Shown in pieces: positions 35,763 to 45,950 of a stretch of DNA of 64,000 bases. Position numbers and translations under genes: made by a program. Each line of letters begins with the position of its first letter. Within the stretch, counting starts at the first letter, position 1. The stretch lies in contig NZ_JANQBK010000001.1 of the NCBI RefSeq assembly GCF_025370105.1, positions 124,001-188,000 on the forward strand, in the 5' to 3' direction. The notes below the pieces were generated by a model, which saw only the letters and a program-made list of their open reading frames with translations, searched no databases and had not been told where the DNA came from. This DNA comes from Sphingomonas hylomeconis (GTDB lineage: Bacteria > Pseudomonadota > Alphaproteobacteria > Sphingomonadales > Sphingomonadaceae).

Positions 35763-36392
35763 ATGAAGGTCACCACTCAGTCCTTCGATGCGAACGCCAA
35801 GGGCGCTGACATCGAGCTCAACGACGAGGTCTTCGGTCTCGATCCGCGCGCCGACATCCTGCACCGCGTTGTCACCTGGCAGCTCGAGAAGCGCCGCGCG
35901 ACGGCACGTGGCACGCGCGAGCGGGCCGATGTCGCCCGCACCGGCAAGAAGTTCGGTCGCCAGAAGGGCGGCGGTACGGCACGTCACGGCGATCGTCGTG
36001 CGCCGGTCTTCGTCGGTGGCGGTAAGGCACACGGTGCCCGTGTTCGCGACTTCAACCCGTCGCTGAACAAGAAGGTTCGTGCGCTCGGCCTGAAGATGGC
36101 GCTCAGCAGCCATGCCAAGGCGGGTACGCTGGTCGTCATGGACAGCCTGACGGTCGAAGAGAACAAGACCAAGACGCTGCTGGCGAACTGGGCGAACCTC
36201 GGCTTCGGCAAGACCGCTCTCGTGATCGACGGCGACATGGTCGAGCAGAGCTTCGCGCTTGCTGCCGGCAACGTCCACACGATCAACGTTCTGCCGGCTG
36301 CCGGCGCGAACGTTTACGATATCCTGAAGCACGACACGCTGGTCCTGACCCGCGCTGCCGTCGAAATGCTGGAGGCGCGCTTCAATGGCTAA
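35763..36392 (+). CDS. rplD: 50S ribosomal protein L4
   Basis: A 209-residue L4 lining the exit tunnel. The extended loop [19 protein letters not shown] near 60-80 is the tunnel-constriction segment where macrolide resistance mutations occur; it looks normal. C-terminal [15 protein letters not shown]4 is the feedback regulator of the S10 operon in Enterobacteria. Two nt after rplC, overlapping rplW by 8 nt. Confidence 0.97.
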   Translation: MKVTTQSFDANAKGADIELNDEVFGLDPRADILHRVVTWQLEKRRATARGTRERADVARTGKKFGRQKGGGTARHGDRRAPVFVGGGKAHGARVRDFNPSLNKKVRALGLKMALSSHAKAGTLVVMDSLTVEENKTKTLLANWANLGFGKTALVIDGDMVEQSFALAAGNVHTINVLPAAGANVYDILKHDTLVLTRAAVEMLEARFNG

Positions 36393-36705
36393 GAAGCAAA
36401 AGGGAGACATCGATCTGCGTCATTACGACGTGATCGTTGCCCCGCACATCACCGAGAAGGCGACCTTGCTCAGCGAGAATAACGCCGTCGTGTTCCGCGT
36501 CAGCAACGACGCGACCAAGCCCGAGATCAAGGCTGCCGTCGAGGCGCTCTTCTCGGTCAAGGTTCTGGGGGTCAATACGATCGTCCAGAAGGGCAAGACC
36601 AAGAAGTGGAAGGGCGTGCCCTACACCAAGTCCGACATCAAGAAGGCGATCGTCACGCTGGCCGATGGCCAGTCGATCGACGTGACGCAGGGGGTCAGCG
36701 CGTAA
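36385..36705 (+). CDS. rplW: 50S ribosomal protein L23
   Basis: A 106-residue L23, docking site for trigger factor and SRP at the tunnel exit. It has [15 protein letters not shown] and the [15 protein letters not shown] loop with the basic cluster. Starts inside the end of rplD and shares one base with the rplB start, so the three genes are tightly coupled. Confidence 0.97.
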   Translation: MAKKQKGDIDLRHYDVIVAPHITEKATLLSENNAVVFRVSNDATKPEIKAAVEALFSVKVLGVNTIVQKGKTKKWKGVPYTKSDIKKAIVTLADGQSIDVTQGVSA

Positions 36706-37556
36706 TGGCACTCAAGCATTATAATCCGACCAGCCCGGCGCGGCGTGGTCTGATCCTCGTCGACCGTTCGGGTCTGCACAAGGGCGGCCCCGTCAAGGCG
36801 CTGACCGAAGGCAAGCGCAAGACCGGTGGCCGCAACAACAAGGGTCACGTGACGTCGCGCGGCATCGCCGGCGGCCACAAGCAGCGCTATCGCATCATCG
36901 ATTTCAAGCGTCGCCTGTGGGAAGTCGAAGGCACGGTCGAGCGGATCGAATACGATCCCAACCGCACCGCGTTCATCGCGCTGATCAACTATGGTGCCGA
37001 TGAGGCTGGCAAGGACAACGTTGCCTATATCATCGCGCCGCAGCGCCTGGCCGTTGGTGACAAGATCATCGCCGCCAAGAAGACCGACGTGAAGCCCGGC
37101 AACGCGATGGAACTGGGCCAGATGCCGGTTGGCACGATCGTCCACAACGTCGAGATGAAGCCCGGCAAGGGGGGTCAGCTCGCACGTTCGGCCGGCACCT
37201 ATGTGCAGGTCGTCGGTCGCGACAAGGGCATGGTGATGATCCGCCTGAACTCGGGCGAGCAGCGCTACATCCATGCGAACTGCATGGCGACGGTCGGTGC
37301 CGTGTCGAACCCCGACAACGGCAACACCAACCTCGCCAAGGCCGGCCGCAACCGCTGGAAGGGCATCCGCCCGCTGACCCGCGGCGTCGCCAAGAACCCG
37401 GTCGACCATCCGCACGGCGGTGGTGAAGGCCGGACCTCGGGCGGCCGTCATCCGGTTACCCCGTGGGGCAAGCCGACCAAGGGTGCGCGCACTCGTCATA
37501 ACAAGTCGACCGACAAGATGATCATCCGGTCGCGTCACGCCAAGAAGAAGGGCTAA
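36705..37556 (+). CDS. rplB: 50S ribosomal protein L2
   Basis: A 283-residue L2, essential for subunit joining and peptidyl transferase structure. [17 protein letters not shown] start, [21 protein letters not shown], and the conserved C-terminal [21 protein letters not shown] containing the functionally critical His. The ATG overlaps the rplW TAA by one base. Confidence 0.98.
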   Translation: MALKHYNPTSPARRGLILVDRSGLHKGGPVKALTEGKRKTGGRNNKGHVTSRGIAGGHKQRYRIIDFKRRLWEVEGTVERIEYDPNRTAFIALINYGADEAGKDNVAYIIAPQRLAVGDKIIAAKKTDVKPGNAMELGQMPVGTIVHNVEMKPGKGGQLARSAGTYVQVVGRDKGMVMIRLNSGEQRYIHANCMATVGAVSNPDNGNTNLAKAGRNRWKGIRPLTRGVAKNPVDHPHGGGEGRTSGGRHPVTPWGKPTKGARTRHNKSTDKMIIRSRHAKKKG

Positions 37557-37562
37557 GAGCTC

Positions 37563-37838
37563 ATGGCACGTTCCGTCTGGAAAGGTCCGTTTGTCGACCT
37601 TCACCTGCTCAAGAAGGCAGAAACCGCGCAGGAAGCTAATGCGCGTGGCGCGATCAAGACCTGGTCGCGTCGCTCCACGATCCTGCCGCAGTTCGTCGGC
37701 CTCACGTTCAGCGTCTATAACGGCCGCAAGTTCGTGCCGGTCACGGTCAACGAGGATATGGTTGGGATGAAGCTCGGCGAGTTCGCGCCGACCCGCTACT
37801 TCCCGGGCCATGCGTCCGACAAGAAGGGCAAGCGCTAA
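37563..37838 (+). CDS. rpsS: 30S ribosomal protein S19
   Basis: A 91-residue S19 of the 30S head, contacting the A-site finger of the 50S subunit. [20 protein letters not shown] start, [14 protein letters not shown], and the C-terminal [20 protein letters not shown]. Two nt before rplV. Confidence 0.97.
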   Translation: MARSVWKGPFVDLHLLKKAETAQEANARGAIKTWSRRSTILPQFVGLTFSVYNGRKFVPVTVNEDMVGMKLGEFAPTRYFPGHASDKKGKR

Positions 37839-37839
37839 C

Positions 37840-38220
37840 ATGTCCAAGCCTAAATCGCCCCGCAAGGTGGCCGACAACGAAGCGCTGTCGGTCGGCACGC
37901 AGATCCGTGGTTCGGCGCAGAAGCTCGGCCTCGTCGCTGCGCTCATCCGCAACAAGAAGGTCGGGGATGCGATGAACATCCTTCAGTTCTCGACCAAGGG
38001 CATGGCCGTCGAAGCACGCAAGGTGCTCGCGTCGGCGATCGCCAATGCCGAGAACAACCACAACCTCGATGTCGACGCGCTCGTCGTCGCAGAGGCGTCG
38101 GTCGGCAAGTCGATCACGATGAAGCGGTTCGCCACGCGCGGCCGCGGCAAGTCGACCCGCATCCTGAAGCCCTTCAGCCGCCTGCGCATCGTCGTTCGCG
38201 AAATGGAAGAAGAAGCGTAA
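37840..38220 (+). CDS. rplV: 50S ribosomal protein L22
   Basis: A 126-residue L22 with the beta-hairpin reaching the exit tunnel ([19 protein letters not shown]). The ATG at 37840 directly follows the rpsS stop; a longer reading would overlap rpsS. The last base is shared with the rpsC start. Confidence 0.97.
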   Translation: MSKPKSPRKVADNEALSVGTQIRGSAQKLGLVAALIRNKKVGDAMNILQFSTKGMAVEARKVLASAIANAENNHNLDVDALVVAEASVGKSITMKRFATRGRGKSTRILKPFSRLRIVVREMEEEA

Positions 38221-38927
38221 TGGGCCAGAAATCGAACCCCATCGGTCTGCGCCTGCAGATCAACCGTACCTGGGACAGCCGCTGGTATGCGGAAGGTGCT
38301 GACTATGGTCGTCTCCTTCTCGAAGACCTCAAGATGCGCGCCTACATCATGAAGACGCTGCCGCAGGCGGCGATCTCCAAGGTGGTGATCGAGCGCCCGG
38401 CCAAGCTGTGCCGTGTCTCGATCTTCGCTGCACGCCCCGGCGTGATCATCGGCAAGAAGGGCGCCGACATCGAGAAGCTTCGCCGTACCCTCGGCAAGAT
38501 GACGACGTCGGACGTGAGCCTGAACATCGTCGAGATCCGCAAGCCGGAAGTCGACGCCAAGCTCGTCGCCCAGGGCATCGCCGATCAGCTCGAGCGCCGC
38601 ATCGCTTTCCGTCGCGCCATGAAGCGTGCGGTCCAGTCGGCCATGCGTCTCGGTGCCGAAGGCATCCGGATCAACTGCGGTGGCCGTCTCGGCGGCGCCG
38701 AAATCGCTCGCTCGGAATGGTATCGTGAAGGCCGCGTTCCGCTGCACACGCTGCGCGCGAACGTCGATTATGCCGAAGCGTCGGCGCACACCGCTTACGG
38801 CGTGTGCGGCGTGAAGGTGTGGATCTTCAAGGGCGAAATCCTGGGTCACGACCCGATGGCGACCGACCGGATCATGATGGAGGCTCAGACCTCCGGCGTG
38901 CGCCCGGCGCGCGACGACCGCCGCTAA
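38220..38927 (+). CDS. rpsC: 30S ribosomal protein S3
   Basis: A 235-residue S3 forming part of the mRNA entry channel. [14 protein letters not shown] start, KH domain GXXG region in [17 protein letters not shown], and the conserved WIFKGEI end segment. Normal length with a basic C-terminal tail. Confidence 0.98.
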   Translation: MGQKSNPIGLRLQINRTWDSRWYAEGADYGRLLLEDLKMRAYIMKTLPQAAISKVVIERPAKLCRVSIFAARPGVIIGKKGADIEKLRRTLGKMTTSDVSLNIVEIRKPEVDAKLVAQGIADQLERRIAFRRAMKRAVQSAMRLGAEGIRINCGGRLGGAEIARSEWYREGRVPLHTLRANVDYAEASAHTAYGVCGVKVWIFKGEILGHDPMATDRIMMEAQTSGVRPARDDRR

Positions 38928-38939
38928 GGACGCATAGAC

Positions 38940-39374
38940 ATGCTTCAACCGAAGAAAACCAAGTTTCGCAAGGCCTTCAAGGGCAAGATCCATGGCGATG
39001 CCAAGGGCGGCACGACCCTCAACTTCGGCTCGTACGGGCTGAAGGCGATGGAGCCGGAGCGTCTGACGGCGCGCCAGATCGAGGCGGCTCGCCGCGCGAT
39101 CACGCGTCACATCAAGCGCCAGGGGCGTTTGTGGATCCGCGTGTTCCCGGATCTGCCGGTCACCGGCAAGCCTGCCGAAGTCCGCATGGGTAAGGGCAAG
39201 GGTTCGCCGGAATATTGGGCGGCGCGCGTCAAGCCCGGCCGTATCCTGTTCGAACTGGATGGCGTGCCCGGCGATATCGCGGCGATCGCGTTCAGCCGTG
39301 CAGCGATGAAGCTGCCGATCAAGGTGAAGGTCGTTGCCCGTCTCGGCGACACCTCGCATCTGGGAGTTGCATAA
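38940..39374 (+). CDS. rplP: 50S ribosomal protein L16
   Basis: A 144-residue L16 near the A-site t[18 protein letters not shown] start, [23 protein letters not shown], and the [12 protein letters not shown] loop that carries the Arg hydroxylated by YcfD-type enzymes in E. coli. Immediately upstream of rpmC. Confidence 0.98.
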   Translation: MLQPKKTKFRKAFKGKIHGDAKGGTTLNFGSYGLKAMEPERLTARQIEAARRAITRHIKRQGRLWIRVFPDLPVTGKPAEVRMGKGKGSPEYWAARVKPGRILFELDGVPGDIAAIAFSRAAMKLPIKVKVVARLGDTSHLGVA

Positions 39375-39375
39375 C

Positions 39376-39582
39376 ATGGCCCGTATCGACGACCTCAAGG
39401 CGAAGTCCGAGGATCAGCTGGGTGAAGAGCTCGGCAACCTGAAGCGCGAGGCCTTCAACCTGCGCTTCCAGGCCGCGACCAACCAGCTCGAAAAGCCGAG
39501 CCGGGTTCGCGAAGTCCGCCGCGACATCGCTCGCATCAAGACGTTGCAGACCGCTCGCTCGCGCGATGCGGCTGCCAAGTAA
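39376..39582 (+). CDS. rpmC: 50S ribosomal protein L29
   Basis: A 68-residue L29, a two-helix protein at the tunnel exit. Conserved [26 protein letters not shown]. The ATG one nt after the rplP stop is used, since the longer in-frame reading overlaps rplP. Confidence 0.97.
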   Translation: MARIDDLKAKSEDQLGEELGNLKREAFNLRFQAATNQLEKPSRVREVRRDIARIKTLQTARSRDAAAK

Positions 39583-39592
39583 GGATTAGATC

Positions 39593-39871
39593 ATGCCAAA
39601 GCGCGTGCTGACGGGGCTGATCGTCTCCGACAAGGGCGACAAGACGGTGGTCGTAAACGTGGAACGCAAGGTCAAGCATGCGCTCTACGGCAAGATCATT
39701 CGTCGTTCGAAGAAGTATCATGCTCATGACGAGAGCAACGAGTTCAAGCAGGGCGAGACCGTGCGGATCGAAGAGACCGCACCGATTTCCAAGCTGAAGA
39801 CCTGGAAGGTGATCGATCGGGTTAACACCCATGCGACGCCAGAGCGGGTCGAGACGGACGCAACGGCTTAA
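39593..39871 (+). CDS. rpsQ: 30S ribosomal protein S17
   Basis: A 92-residue S17 (OB fold, primary 16S binder). [21 protein letters not shown] start and the [22 protein letters not shown] block. Followed by a 59-nt gap to rplN. Confidence 0.97.
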   Translation: MPKRVLTGLIVSDKGDKTVVVNVERKVKHALYGKIIRRSKKYHAHDESNEFKQGETVRIEETAPISKLKTWKVIDRVNTHATPERVETDATA

Positions 39872-39930
39872 CAGCCATTCGTAGGCGGCACCGGTCGGAA
39901 TCGGTGTCATAGTGAGAAGGAACCGGATCT

Positions 39931-40299
39931 ATGATCCAGATGCAATCCAATCTCGACGTCGCTGACAACAGCGGCGCGAAGCGGGTTCAGTGCATCAAGG
40001 TGCTTGGCGGGTCCAAGCGTCGTGTTGCAGGCGTTGGCGACATCATCGTCGTCAGCGTGAAGGAAGCCGCTCCCCGCGGCCGCGTGAAGAAGGGCGACGT
40101 TCACCGCGCCGTCATCGTGCGGACGGCCAAGGACATTCGTCGTGCCGATGGCACCGTCATTCGCTTCGACGGCAACGCTGCCGTGCTGGTCAACAAGAAC
40201 GAGGAGCCGATCGGCACCCGTATCTTTGGCCCAGTGGTGCGCGAACTGCGCGGCAAGAAGCATATGAAGATCATCTCGCTTGCGCCGGAGGTGCTGTAA
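39931..40299 (+). CDS. rplN: 50S ribosomal protein L14
   Basis: A 122-residue L14 at the subunit interface, the binding site of silencing factor Rsf[23 protein letters not shown] start and [24 protein letters not shown] end, both canonical. First gene of the classical spc block. The stop shares one base with the rplX start. Confidence 0.98.
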   Translation: MIQMQSNLDVADNSGAKRVQCIKVLGGSKRRVAGVGDIIVVSVKEAAPRGRVKKGDVHRAVIVRTAKDIRRADGTVIRFDGNAAVLVNKNEEPIGTRIFGPVVRELRGKKHMKIISLAPEVL

Positions 40300-40616
40300 T
40301 GGCCGCTGCCAAGATCAAGAAGGGTGACCGCGTCATCGTCCTGTCCGGCAAGGACAAGGGCAAGACCGGCGACGTGACCCAGGCCCTGCCGCGCGACGGC
40401 AAGGTCATCGTGTCGGGCGTGAACATCCACGTTCGCCATACCAAGCCGAGCCAGGGCGACCCGCAGGGTGGCCTGGTCCGTTCGGAAGCACCGATGCACG
40501 CCTCCAAGGTTGCGCACGTGACCGCGGACGGCAAGCCGACCCGCGTCCGTTTCGAGACCCAGGACGGCAAGAAGGTCCGTGTGGCCGTCAAGACCGGGGA
40601 GAAAGTCGGTGGCTGA
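40299..40616 (+). CDS. rplX: 50S ribosomal protein L24
   Basis: A 105-residue L24 (KOW motif [18 protein letters not shown] at the N-terminus), an assembly initiator of the 50S subunit. Its 3' end overlaps the rplE GTG start by 8 nt. Confidence 0.97.
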   Translation: MAAAKIKKGDRVIVLSGKDKGKTGDVTQALPRDGKVIVSGVNIHVRHTKPSQGDPQGGLVRSEAPMHASKVAHVTADGKPTRVRFETQDGKKVRVAVKTGEKVGG

Positions 40617-41199
40617 GGCCCAGAACGCAAAGCCGCGCATGCGGCAGATGTACGACGACACGATCATCAAGGCGATGACCGAGAAGTTCGGCTACAAGAA
40701 CGTGATGGAAATCCCGCGGATCGACAAGATCGTCCTCAACATGGGCGTTGGCGAAGCGACGCAGGACAAGAAGAAGGTCGACAAGGCCGCCGGCGAGATG
40801 GAATTGATCGCCGGGCAGAAGCCCGTCGTGACCAAGGCCAAGAAGTCGATCGCGCAGTTCAAGCTGCGTGAGGGCATGCCGATCGGCGTGAAGGTCACCC
40901 TTCGCCGCGAGCGCATGTACGAATTCCTCGACCGCTTCATCACCATCGCACTGCCCCGCGTCCGCGATTTCCGCGGCCTGAACCCCAAGTCGTTCGACGG
41001 CCGTGGCAACTATGCCTGCGGTTTGAAGGAGCAGCTGATTTTCCCGGAAATCAGCTATGACCAGGTCGATCAGGTGCGCGGCATGGACGTGATCGTGACG
41101 ACCACGGCGAAGACCGATGACGAGGCGCGCGAGCTGCTTCGCCTGTTCGGGTTCCCGTTCCCGATCGAAGAAACCGCAGACGAAAAGAAGGCGGCGTAA
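40609..41199 (+). CDS. rplE: 50S ribosomal protein L5
   Basis: A 196-residue L5, binding 5S rRNA and P-site tRNA. I take the GTG at 40609: GGGGAG lies 6 nt upstream, and it gives a 10-residue lead to the conserved [13 protein letters not shown] segment. GDVIV-type end [19 protein letters not shown]. The start lies inside rplX, so translation is probably coupled. Confidence 0.96.
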   Translation: MAEAQNAKPRMRQMYDDTIIKAMTEKFGYKNVMEIPRIDKIVLNMGVGEATQDKKKVDKAAGEMELIAGQKPVVTKAKKSIAQFKLREGMPIGVKVTLRRERMYEFLDRFITIALPRVRDFRGLNPKSFDGRGNYACGLKEQLIFPEISYDQVDQVRGMDVIVTTTAKTDDEARELLRLFGFPFPIEETADEKKAA

Positions 41200-41200
41200 G

Positions 41201-41506
41201 ATGGCCAAGGTAAGTTCGATCAACAAGAACGAGCTGCGCAAGAAGCTCGTGAAGAAATATGCTCCGAAGTATGCCAAGCTGAAGGCGATCGCCGCCGACA
41301 GCACGCTGAGCGACGGCGAGCGGATCGAGGCCCGTCTGAAGATGGCCGAAATCCCGCGCAACGGGAATCCGACGCGCATCCGCAATCGGTGCGAGACGAC
41401 CGGTCGTCCGCGTGCCTATTACCGCAAGTTCCGCCTCTGCCGTATTCAGCTTCGTGATCTCGCCAACAAGGGCATGATCCCGGGCGTTACGAAGTCGAGC
41501 TGGTAA
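41201..41506 (+). CDS. rpsN: 30S ribosomal protein S14
   Basis: A 101-residue S14 of the long, zinc-free (C-minus) type: the CxxC-CxxC pairs of the short form are absent, and [18 protein letters not shown] lies near the end. KSSW C-terminus. One nt after rplE. Confidence 0.97.
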   Translation: MAKVSSINKNELRKKLVKKYAPKYAKLKAIAADSTLSDGERIEARLKMAEIPRNGNPTRIRNRCETTGRPRAYYRKFRLCRIQLRDLANKGMIPGVTKSSW

Positions 41507-41518
41507 GGATCCGTAGAG

Positions 41519-41914
41519 ATGTCATTGACCGATCCCCTGGGTGATATGCTCACCCGCATCCGTAACGGCCAGCGCGCGAAGAAGGACTCTGTCCTGACTC
41601 CGGGTTCCAAGCTCCGCCAGCGCGTCCTCGACGTGCTGCAGCGCGAAGGCTATATCCGTGGCTATAGCGAAGAGCAGATGGGCCCAGCGGCCGGCATCCG
41701 CATCGAGCTGAAATATTTCGAGGGCCAGCCCGCGATCAAGCACGTCGCCCGTGTCTCGAAGCCCGGTCGCCGCGTCTATTCGGGTTCGACCGAACTGCCC
41801 CGCGTCATGAACGGCCTGGGCATCACCATCGTATCGACGCCGCGTGGCGTTCTGTCCGACGCCGAAGCGCGCGAACAGAATGTCGGTGGCGAAGTGCTGG
41901 CGGAGGTATTCTGA
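41519..41914 (+). CDS. rpsH: 30S ribosomal protein S8
   Basis: A 131-residue S8, primary 16S binder and feedback regulator of the spc operon in Enterobacteria. [18 protein letters not shown] start and the C-terminal [20 protein letters not shown] block. The stop overlaps the rplF start. Confidence 0.97.
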   Translation: MSLTDPLGDMLTRIRNGQRAKKDSVLTPGSKLRQRVLDVLQREGYIRGYSEEQMGPAAGIRIELKYFEGQPAIKHVARVSKPGRRVYSGSTELPRVMNGLGITIVSTPRGVLSDAEAREQNVGGEVLAEVF

Positions 41915-42447
41915 TGAGCCGCATCGGCAAGAAGCCGGTCACGATCCCAGCGGGCGTGACGGCAAACATCGAAGGCGCGATCCTCAGCGTGAAGGGGCCC
42001 AAGGGCACTCTCTCCATGCCGATGCGCGACGAGATCAGCTATGTGCTGGAAGACGGCGGCATCGCAGTGAACCCGGCGAACGACACCAAGCGTGCGCGGG
42101 CATTCTGGGGCATGCAGCGGACGATGGTGCAGAACCTGATCACCGGCGTGTCGGATGGTTTCACCAAGAAGCTGCTGATCAACGGCGTCGGCTATCGTGC
42201 GGCAGCGCAGGGTCGTAACCTGAACCTGAAGCTCGGGTACAGCCACGACGTGAACATCAACGTGCCGGAAGGCATCGAGGTCGCCACGCCGGACAACACG
42301 ACGATCCAGATCACCGGTTCCGACAAGCAGAAGGTCGGCCAGCTGGCCGCGGAAATTCGTCAGTGGCGTAAGCCCGAGCCGTACAAGGGCAAGGGCATCA
42401 AGTACGACGGCGAGTTCATCTTCCGCAAGGAAGGGAAAAAGAAGTAA
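41914..42447 (+). CDS. rplF: 50S ribosomal protein L6
   Basis: A 177-residue L6 near the factor-binding stalk base. [15 protein letters not shown] start and the signature [12 protein letters not shown] near the C-terminus. One-base overlaps with rpsH and rplR on either side. Confidence 0.98.
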   Translation: MSRIGKKPVTIPAGVTANIEGAILSVKGPKGTLSMPMRDEISYVLEDGGIAVNPANDTKRARAFWGMQRTMVQNLITGVSDGFTKKLLINGVGYRAAAQGRNLNLKLGYSHDVNINVPEGIEVATPDNTTIQITGSDKQKVGQLAAEIRQWRKPEPYKGKGIKYDGEFIFRKEGKKK

Positions 42448-42806
42448 TGAGCACCAAGGGTCTCTCTCTCTTCGCGAAGCGTCGTCTTCGCGTTCGCACC
42501 GCGCTCCGCGCGCGTGGCGGCACCCGTCCGCGGTTGTCGATCCATCGCTCGGGCCGGCACATCTACGCGCAGGTCATCGACGACGCGCAGGGCAAGACGC
42601 TGGCAGCAGCCTCGACGCTCGAGAAGGACGTGCGTGGCACGACCGGCGCGACGATCGACGCGGCGACCTCGGTCGGCACCCGCATCGCGGAAGCAGCCAA
42701 GGCTGCCGGCGTGACGCAGGTCGTGTTCGATCGCGGCGGCTTCCTGTTCCACGGTCGCGTCAAGGCGCTGGCCACCGCGGCACGCGAAGCCGGATTGGAG
42801 TTCTAA
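42447..42806 (+). CDS. rplR: 50S ribosomal protein L18
   Basis: A 119-residue L18, a 5S rRNA binder. Arg-rich start ([17 protein letters not shown]), [18 protein letters not shown], and the C-terminal [26 protein letters not shown], shortened to 20 residues in the usual signature FHGRVKALA. Confidence 0.97.
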   Translation: MSTKGLSLFAKRRLRVRTALRARGGTRPRLSIHRSGRHIYAQVIDDAQGKTLAAASTLEKDVRGTTGATIDAATSVGTRIAEAAKAAGVTQVVFDRGGFLFHGRVKALATAAREAGLEF

Positions 42807-42809
42807 GAC

Positions 42810-43553
42810 ATGGCTGACGACAACATTCCGACCGAAATCGCAGCGTCGCCCGATGGCGCGCCGGTTCCGCAGCAGGAAGCGCCGCGCGGTCGTGGTGGTC
42901 CCGGCGGCAACCGTGGCCCAGGCGGCGGTGGTCGTGGTCCTGGCGGCGGTGCGAACCGCGGCGGGCGCGACAATCGCGGCGGTCGCGACAATCGTGGCGG
43001 CCGTCCCGGCAGCGACGATGGTGGCGAAGAGCTGATCGAGAAGCTGGTGCACATCAACCGCGTCTCGAAGACGGTCAAGGGCGGTAAGCGCTTCGGCTTC
43101 GCTGCGCTGGTCGTGGTCGGCGACGGCAAGGGTCGTGTCGGCTTCGGTCATGGCAAGGCACGCGAAGTGCCGGAAGCCATCTCGAAGGCGACGGCCGCTG
43201 CCAAGAAGGCAATGATCCGCGTGCCGCTCAAGGACGGTCGTACGCTGCATCATGACGGCCGTGGCCATTTCGGCGCCGGTCTCGTGACGGTGCGGTCGGC
43301 GCCTGCCGGTACCGGCATCATCGCCGGTGGCCCGATGCGCGCCGTGTTCGAATCGCTCGGTGTGGGCGATGTGGTGACCAAGTCGGTCGGCACGTCCAAC
43401 CCGTACAACATGATCCGTGCGACCTTCGAGGCGCTGACCACGCAGGTCAGCCCGAAGTCGGTCGCGCAGCGCCGTGGCAAGAAGATCGCCGACCTGCTCG
43501 GCCGTGGCGGTGCGGAAGCACCCCAGGCCGAAGCCGACGCGATCGTGGAGTAA
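42810..43553 (+). CDS. rpsE: 30S ribosomal protein S5 with Gly/Arg-rich N-terminal extension
   Basis: A 247-residue S5, clearly longer than the about 166 of E. coli. The S5 double-stranded RNA-binding domain starts near residue 70 ([19 protein letters not shown]) and the C-terminal domain has [15 protein letters not shown] and [12 protein letters not shown]. Residues 20-68 are a low-complexity Gly/Arg/Asn segment with tandem GGRDNR units, like eukaryotic RGG boxes. S5 acts in decoding fidelity and mRNA unwinding. The extension is probably disordered and RNA-binding; its function is unknown. Confidence 0.97.
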   Translation: MADDNIPTEIAASPDGAPVPQQEAPRGRGGPGGNRGPGGGGRGPGGGANRGGRDNRGGRDNRGGRPGSDDGGEELIEKLVHINRVSKTVKGGKRFGFAALVVVGDGKGRVGFGHGKAREVPEAISKATAAAKKAMIRVPLKDGRTLHHDGRGHFGAGLVTVRSAPAGTGIIAGGPMRAVFESLGVGDVVTKSVGTSNPYNMIRATFEALTTQVSPKSVAQRRGKKIADLLGRGGAEAPQAEADAIVE

Positions 43554-43558
43554 GACAG

Positions 43559-43735
43559 ATGGCTACCATCAAGATCACCCAGATCGGTTCGCCGATCCGC
43601 CGCAAGGCAGACCAGCGCGCGACGCTGATCGGCCTTGGGCTCAACAAGATGCACAAGACCAGCGAGCTCGAGGATAGCCCCGAGGTCCGTGGGATGATCC
43701 GCAAGGTCTCCCACATGCTGAGCGTCGAGAAGTAA
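43559..43735 (+). CDS. rpmD: 50S ribosomal protein L30
   Basis: A 58-residue L30 reading [16 protein letters not shown] onward, with [16 protein letters not shown] and the end [16 protein letters not shown]. It is short but entirely canonical, 5 nt after rpsE. It is followed by two hairpins rather than directly by rplO. Confidence 0.97.
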   Translation: MATIKITQIGSPIRRKADQRATLIGLGLNKMHKTSELEDSPEVRGMIRKVSHMLSVEK

Positions 43736-43741
43736 GATCCG

Positions 43742-43800
43742 CTCTCCCGTACGGGAGAGATCGGGTGACGGTGAAAGGGCTGGCGTAATGCCGGCCCTTT
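43742..43800 (+). terminator. palindrome plus terminator-like hairpin between rpmD and rplO
   Basis: First a perfect 18-nt palindrome CTCTCCCGTACGGGAGAG (43742-43759), then an 11-bp hairpin AAAGGGCTGGC / GCCGGCCCTTT (43774-43784 with 43790-43800, one G-T pair, 5-nt loop). The downstream T-run is only the stem's own TTT followed by CGC, so termination may be partial. The remaining 80 nt to rplO hold another short hairpin (GGGGAT/GTCCCC). Confidence 0.6.
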
Positions 43801-43879
43801 CGCTATTCGCCCACACCTTCCCCCCCGCTTGGGGATGGAGTCCCCATCAGCGCGACAAAAGCGAAAGCGAGTGCACGAC

Positions 43880-44422
43880 ATGAAATTGAACGAAATCCGC
43901 GATAACGACGGTGCCCGTAAATCCCGCATGCGGGTCGGCCGTGGTATCGGTTCCGGCAAGGGCAAGACCGCAGGCCGCGGCCACAAGGGTCAGAAGAGCC
44001 GTGAAGGTGTCTCGATCGCCGGCTTCGAGGGCGGCCAGATGCCGCTCCACATGCGTCTGCCGAAGCGCGGCTTCAACAACATCTTCGCCAGCGATTTCGC
44101 GGTGGTGAACCTCGGCGTGATCCAGAAGCTGGTCGAGGCCGGCACGATCGAAGCCGGCGCGACGCTCGATCATGCCGCGCTCAAGGCAGCCGGCGTTGCC
44201 CGTGGCGGCAAGCATGGCGTGCGTCTGCTCGGCAAGGGCGAATTCTCGGCCAAGCTCAGCTTCACCGTCGCCGGCGCGTCGAAGGGCGCGATCGAGATGG
44301 TCGAAAAGGCTGGCGGCACGGTCAACGTGATCGAGGTCGTGCCGGCTGCCGAAAAGGCTGCCGCCAAGAAGGGCGTGAAGTACCAGGAGCGCAAGGCGCA
44401 CAAGGCTTCGTTCAAGGCATAA
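43880..44422 (+). CDS. rplO: 50S ribosomal protein L15
   Basis: A 180-residue L15, a late assembly protein of the 50S subunit. [22 protein letters not shown] start with the Gly-rich [12 protein letters not shown] segment, [13 protein letters not shown], and a C-terminal extension ending KAHKASFKA. The ATG at 43880 is chosen by homology; the ribosome binding site is weak. Hairpins on both sides isolate it from rpmD and secY. Confidence 0.96.
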   Translation: MKLNEIRDNDGARKSRMRVGRGIGSGKGKTAGRGHKGQKSREGVSIAGFEGGQMPLHMRLPKRGFNNIFASDFAVVNLGVIQKLVEAGTIEAGATLDHAALKAAGVARGGKHGVRLLGKGEFSAKLSFTVAGASKGAIEMVEKAGGTVNVIEVVPAAEKAAAKKGVKYQERKAHKASFKA

Positions 44423-44488
44423 GTTTGCGCGTCCGCCACGGCGGACGCACGACAAGTGCTAGGCAAGCCCGCTTGCATGACTATATGG

Positions 44489-44526
44489 GCGGCGGGGGCG
44501 GATAACGTTTCCCGCCGCTTTTGTTT
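44489..44526 (+). terminator. intrinsic terminator/attenuator between rplO and secY
   Basis: Stem GCGGCGGG / CCCGCCGC (8 bp, 44489-44496 with 44511-44518), loop of 14 nt, then TTTTGTTT. A separate perfect hairpin GCGTCCGCC-type lies at about 44428-44447. The terminator is only some 20 nt before the secY ATG, so secY is either read through it or regulated by it. Confidence 0.7.
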
Positions 44527-44543
44527 CCAGGACAATCGAAGAT

Positions 44544-45908
44544 ATGGCATCAGCAGCCGATACGATGGCCCAAGGCCTCAGCCTGTCGAAGTTCGCACAG
44601 GCGACCGATCTCAAGAAGCGCTTGTGGTTCACCATCGGCGTGCTGATCGTGTTCCGGATGCTGTCCTATGTGCCGCTGCCGGGCGTCGATCCGACTGCAC
44701 TTGGTCTGCTCAGCCAGCAGACCCAGGGCGGCGTGCTCGATTTCTTCAACGCCTTCTCGGGCGGGTCGCTCAGCCGCATGTCGCTGACCGCGCTTGGCGT
44801 CATGCCCTATATCACCGCGTCGATCGTGGTGCAGCTTGCCACCTCGCTGTCGCCGACGCTTGCGGCGATCAAGAAGGATGGCGAGAGCGGGCGCAAACGG
44901 CTCAACCAGTACACCCGCTACGGCACGGTCGCGCTGACCGCGGTGCAGGGCTATTTCATCGCCGTCGGCCTCGAGGCGCTCGGCGCCAGCCAGGGCGTAC
45001 AGGCGATCGTCGAGCCGGGCATGATGTTCCGCGTCGGCGCGGTCATCTCGCTGATCGGCGGCACGATGTTCCTGATGTGGCTCGGCGAGCAGATCACTGC
45101 GCGCGGGATCGGCAACGGCATGTCGCTGATCATCATGGCCGGCATCGTCGCCAGCCTGCCGACGACCTTGTACAACCTGTTCGAGGGTGGCCGGTCCGGC
45201 TCGCTCGACGCGGTCAAGATGTTCGGCATCGTCGTCGCGGTCGTCGGCCTGATCCTGTTCATCTGCTTCATGGAGCGTGCGCAGCGCCGCATCCTGATCC
45301 AATATCCCAAGCGCCAGACGCAGCGCGGCATGCAGGCCGATCGCAGCCATCTGCCGCTCAAGATCAACACCGCTGGCGTGATCCCGCCGATCTTCGCGTC
45401 GTCGCTGCTGCTGATGCCGCTGACGATCAGCCAGTTCGCCGGGCAACGCGTGGCGGGCGAGAGCCAGTGGGGTGATTTCATCATCACACTCAACCAGTAT
45501 CTGCAGCACGGTTCGCCGGTGTACATGGCGCTCTATGGCGCCGGGATCATCTTCTTCTCGTTCTTCTACACTGCAGTGGTGTTCAATCCGGAAGAGACGG
45601 CGGACAATCTGAAGCGTTATGGCGGCTTCGTGCCGGGCATCCGCCCGGGCAAGAATACCGAGACCTATTTCGATTATGTGCTGACGCGCATCACCGTGAT
45701 CGGTGCCGGCTACCTGACGATCATCTGCCTGTTGCCGGAATATCTCGTCTCGGCGCTGTCGATCCCGTTCTATCTCGGCGGCACTAGCCTGCTGATCGTG
45801 GTCAACGTAACGATGGATACGGTGACGCAGATCCAGTCGCATTTGCTGGCGCACCAGTATGGCGATCTGATCAAGAAGGCGAAGCTGAAGGGTGGCCGCC
45901 TCCGCTGA
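44544..45908 (+). CDS. secY: protein translocase subunit SecY
   Basis: A 454-residue, ten-helix core of the SecYEG channel. FFNAFSGGSLSRMSLTALGVMPYITASIVVQL (shortened signature GVMPYITASI) is the family block, the plug and lateral-gate helices are present, RRILIQYPKRQ is the cytoplasmic loop binding SecA/ribosome, and the C-terminus is basic. It works with SecA and the YfgM-like protein encoded near the window's end. Confidence 0.98.
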   Translation: MASAADTMAQGLSLSKFAQATDLKKRLWFTIGVLIVFRMLSYVPLPGVDPTALGLLSQQTQGGVLDFFNAFSGGSLSRMSLTALGVMPYITASIVVQLATSLSPTLAAIKKDGESGRKRLNQYTRYGTVALTAVQGYFIAVGLEALGASQGVQAIVEPGMMFRVGAVISLIGGTMFLMWLGEQITARGIGNGMSLIIMAGIVASLPTTLYNLFEGGRSGSLDAVKMFGIVVAVVGLILFICFMERAQRRILIQYPKRQTQRGMQADRSHLPLKINTAGVIPPIFASSLLLMPLTISQFAGQRVAGESQWGDFIITLNQYLQHGSPVYMALYGAGIIFFSFFYTAVVFNPEETADNLKRYGGFVPGIRPGKNTETYFDYVLTRITVIGAGYLTIICLLPEYLVSALSIPFYLGGTSLLIVVNVTMDTVTQIQSHLLAHQYGDLIKKAKLKGGRLR

Positions 45909-45950
45909 GCGGACGGCGGCGCTGACGGGGCAGACGAGAGGATTGCAGGC

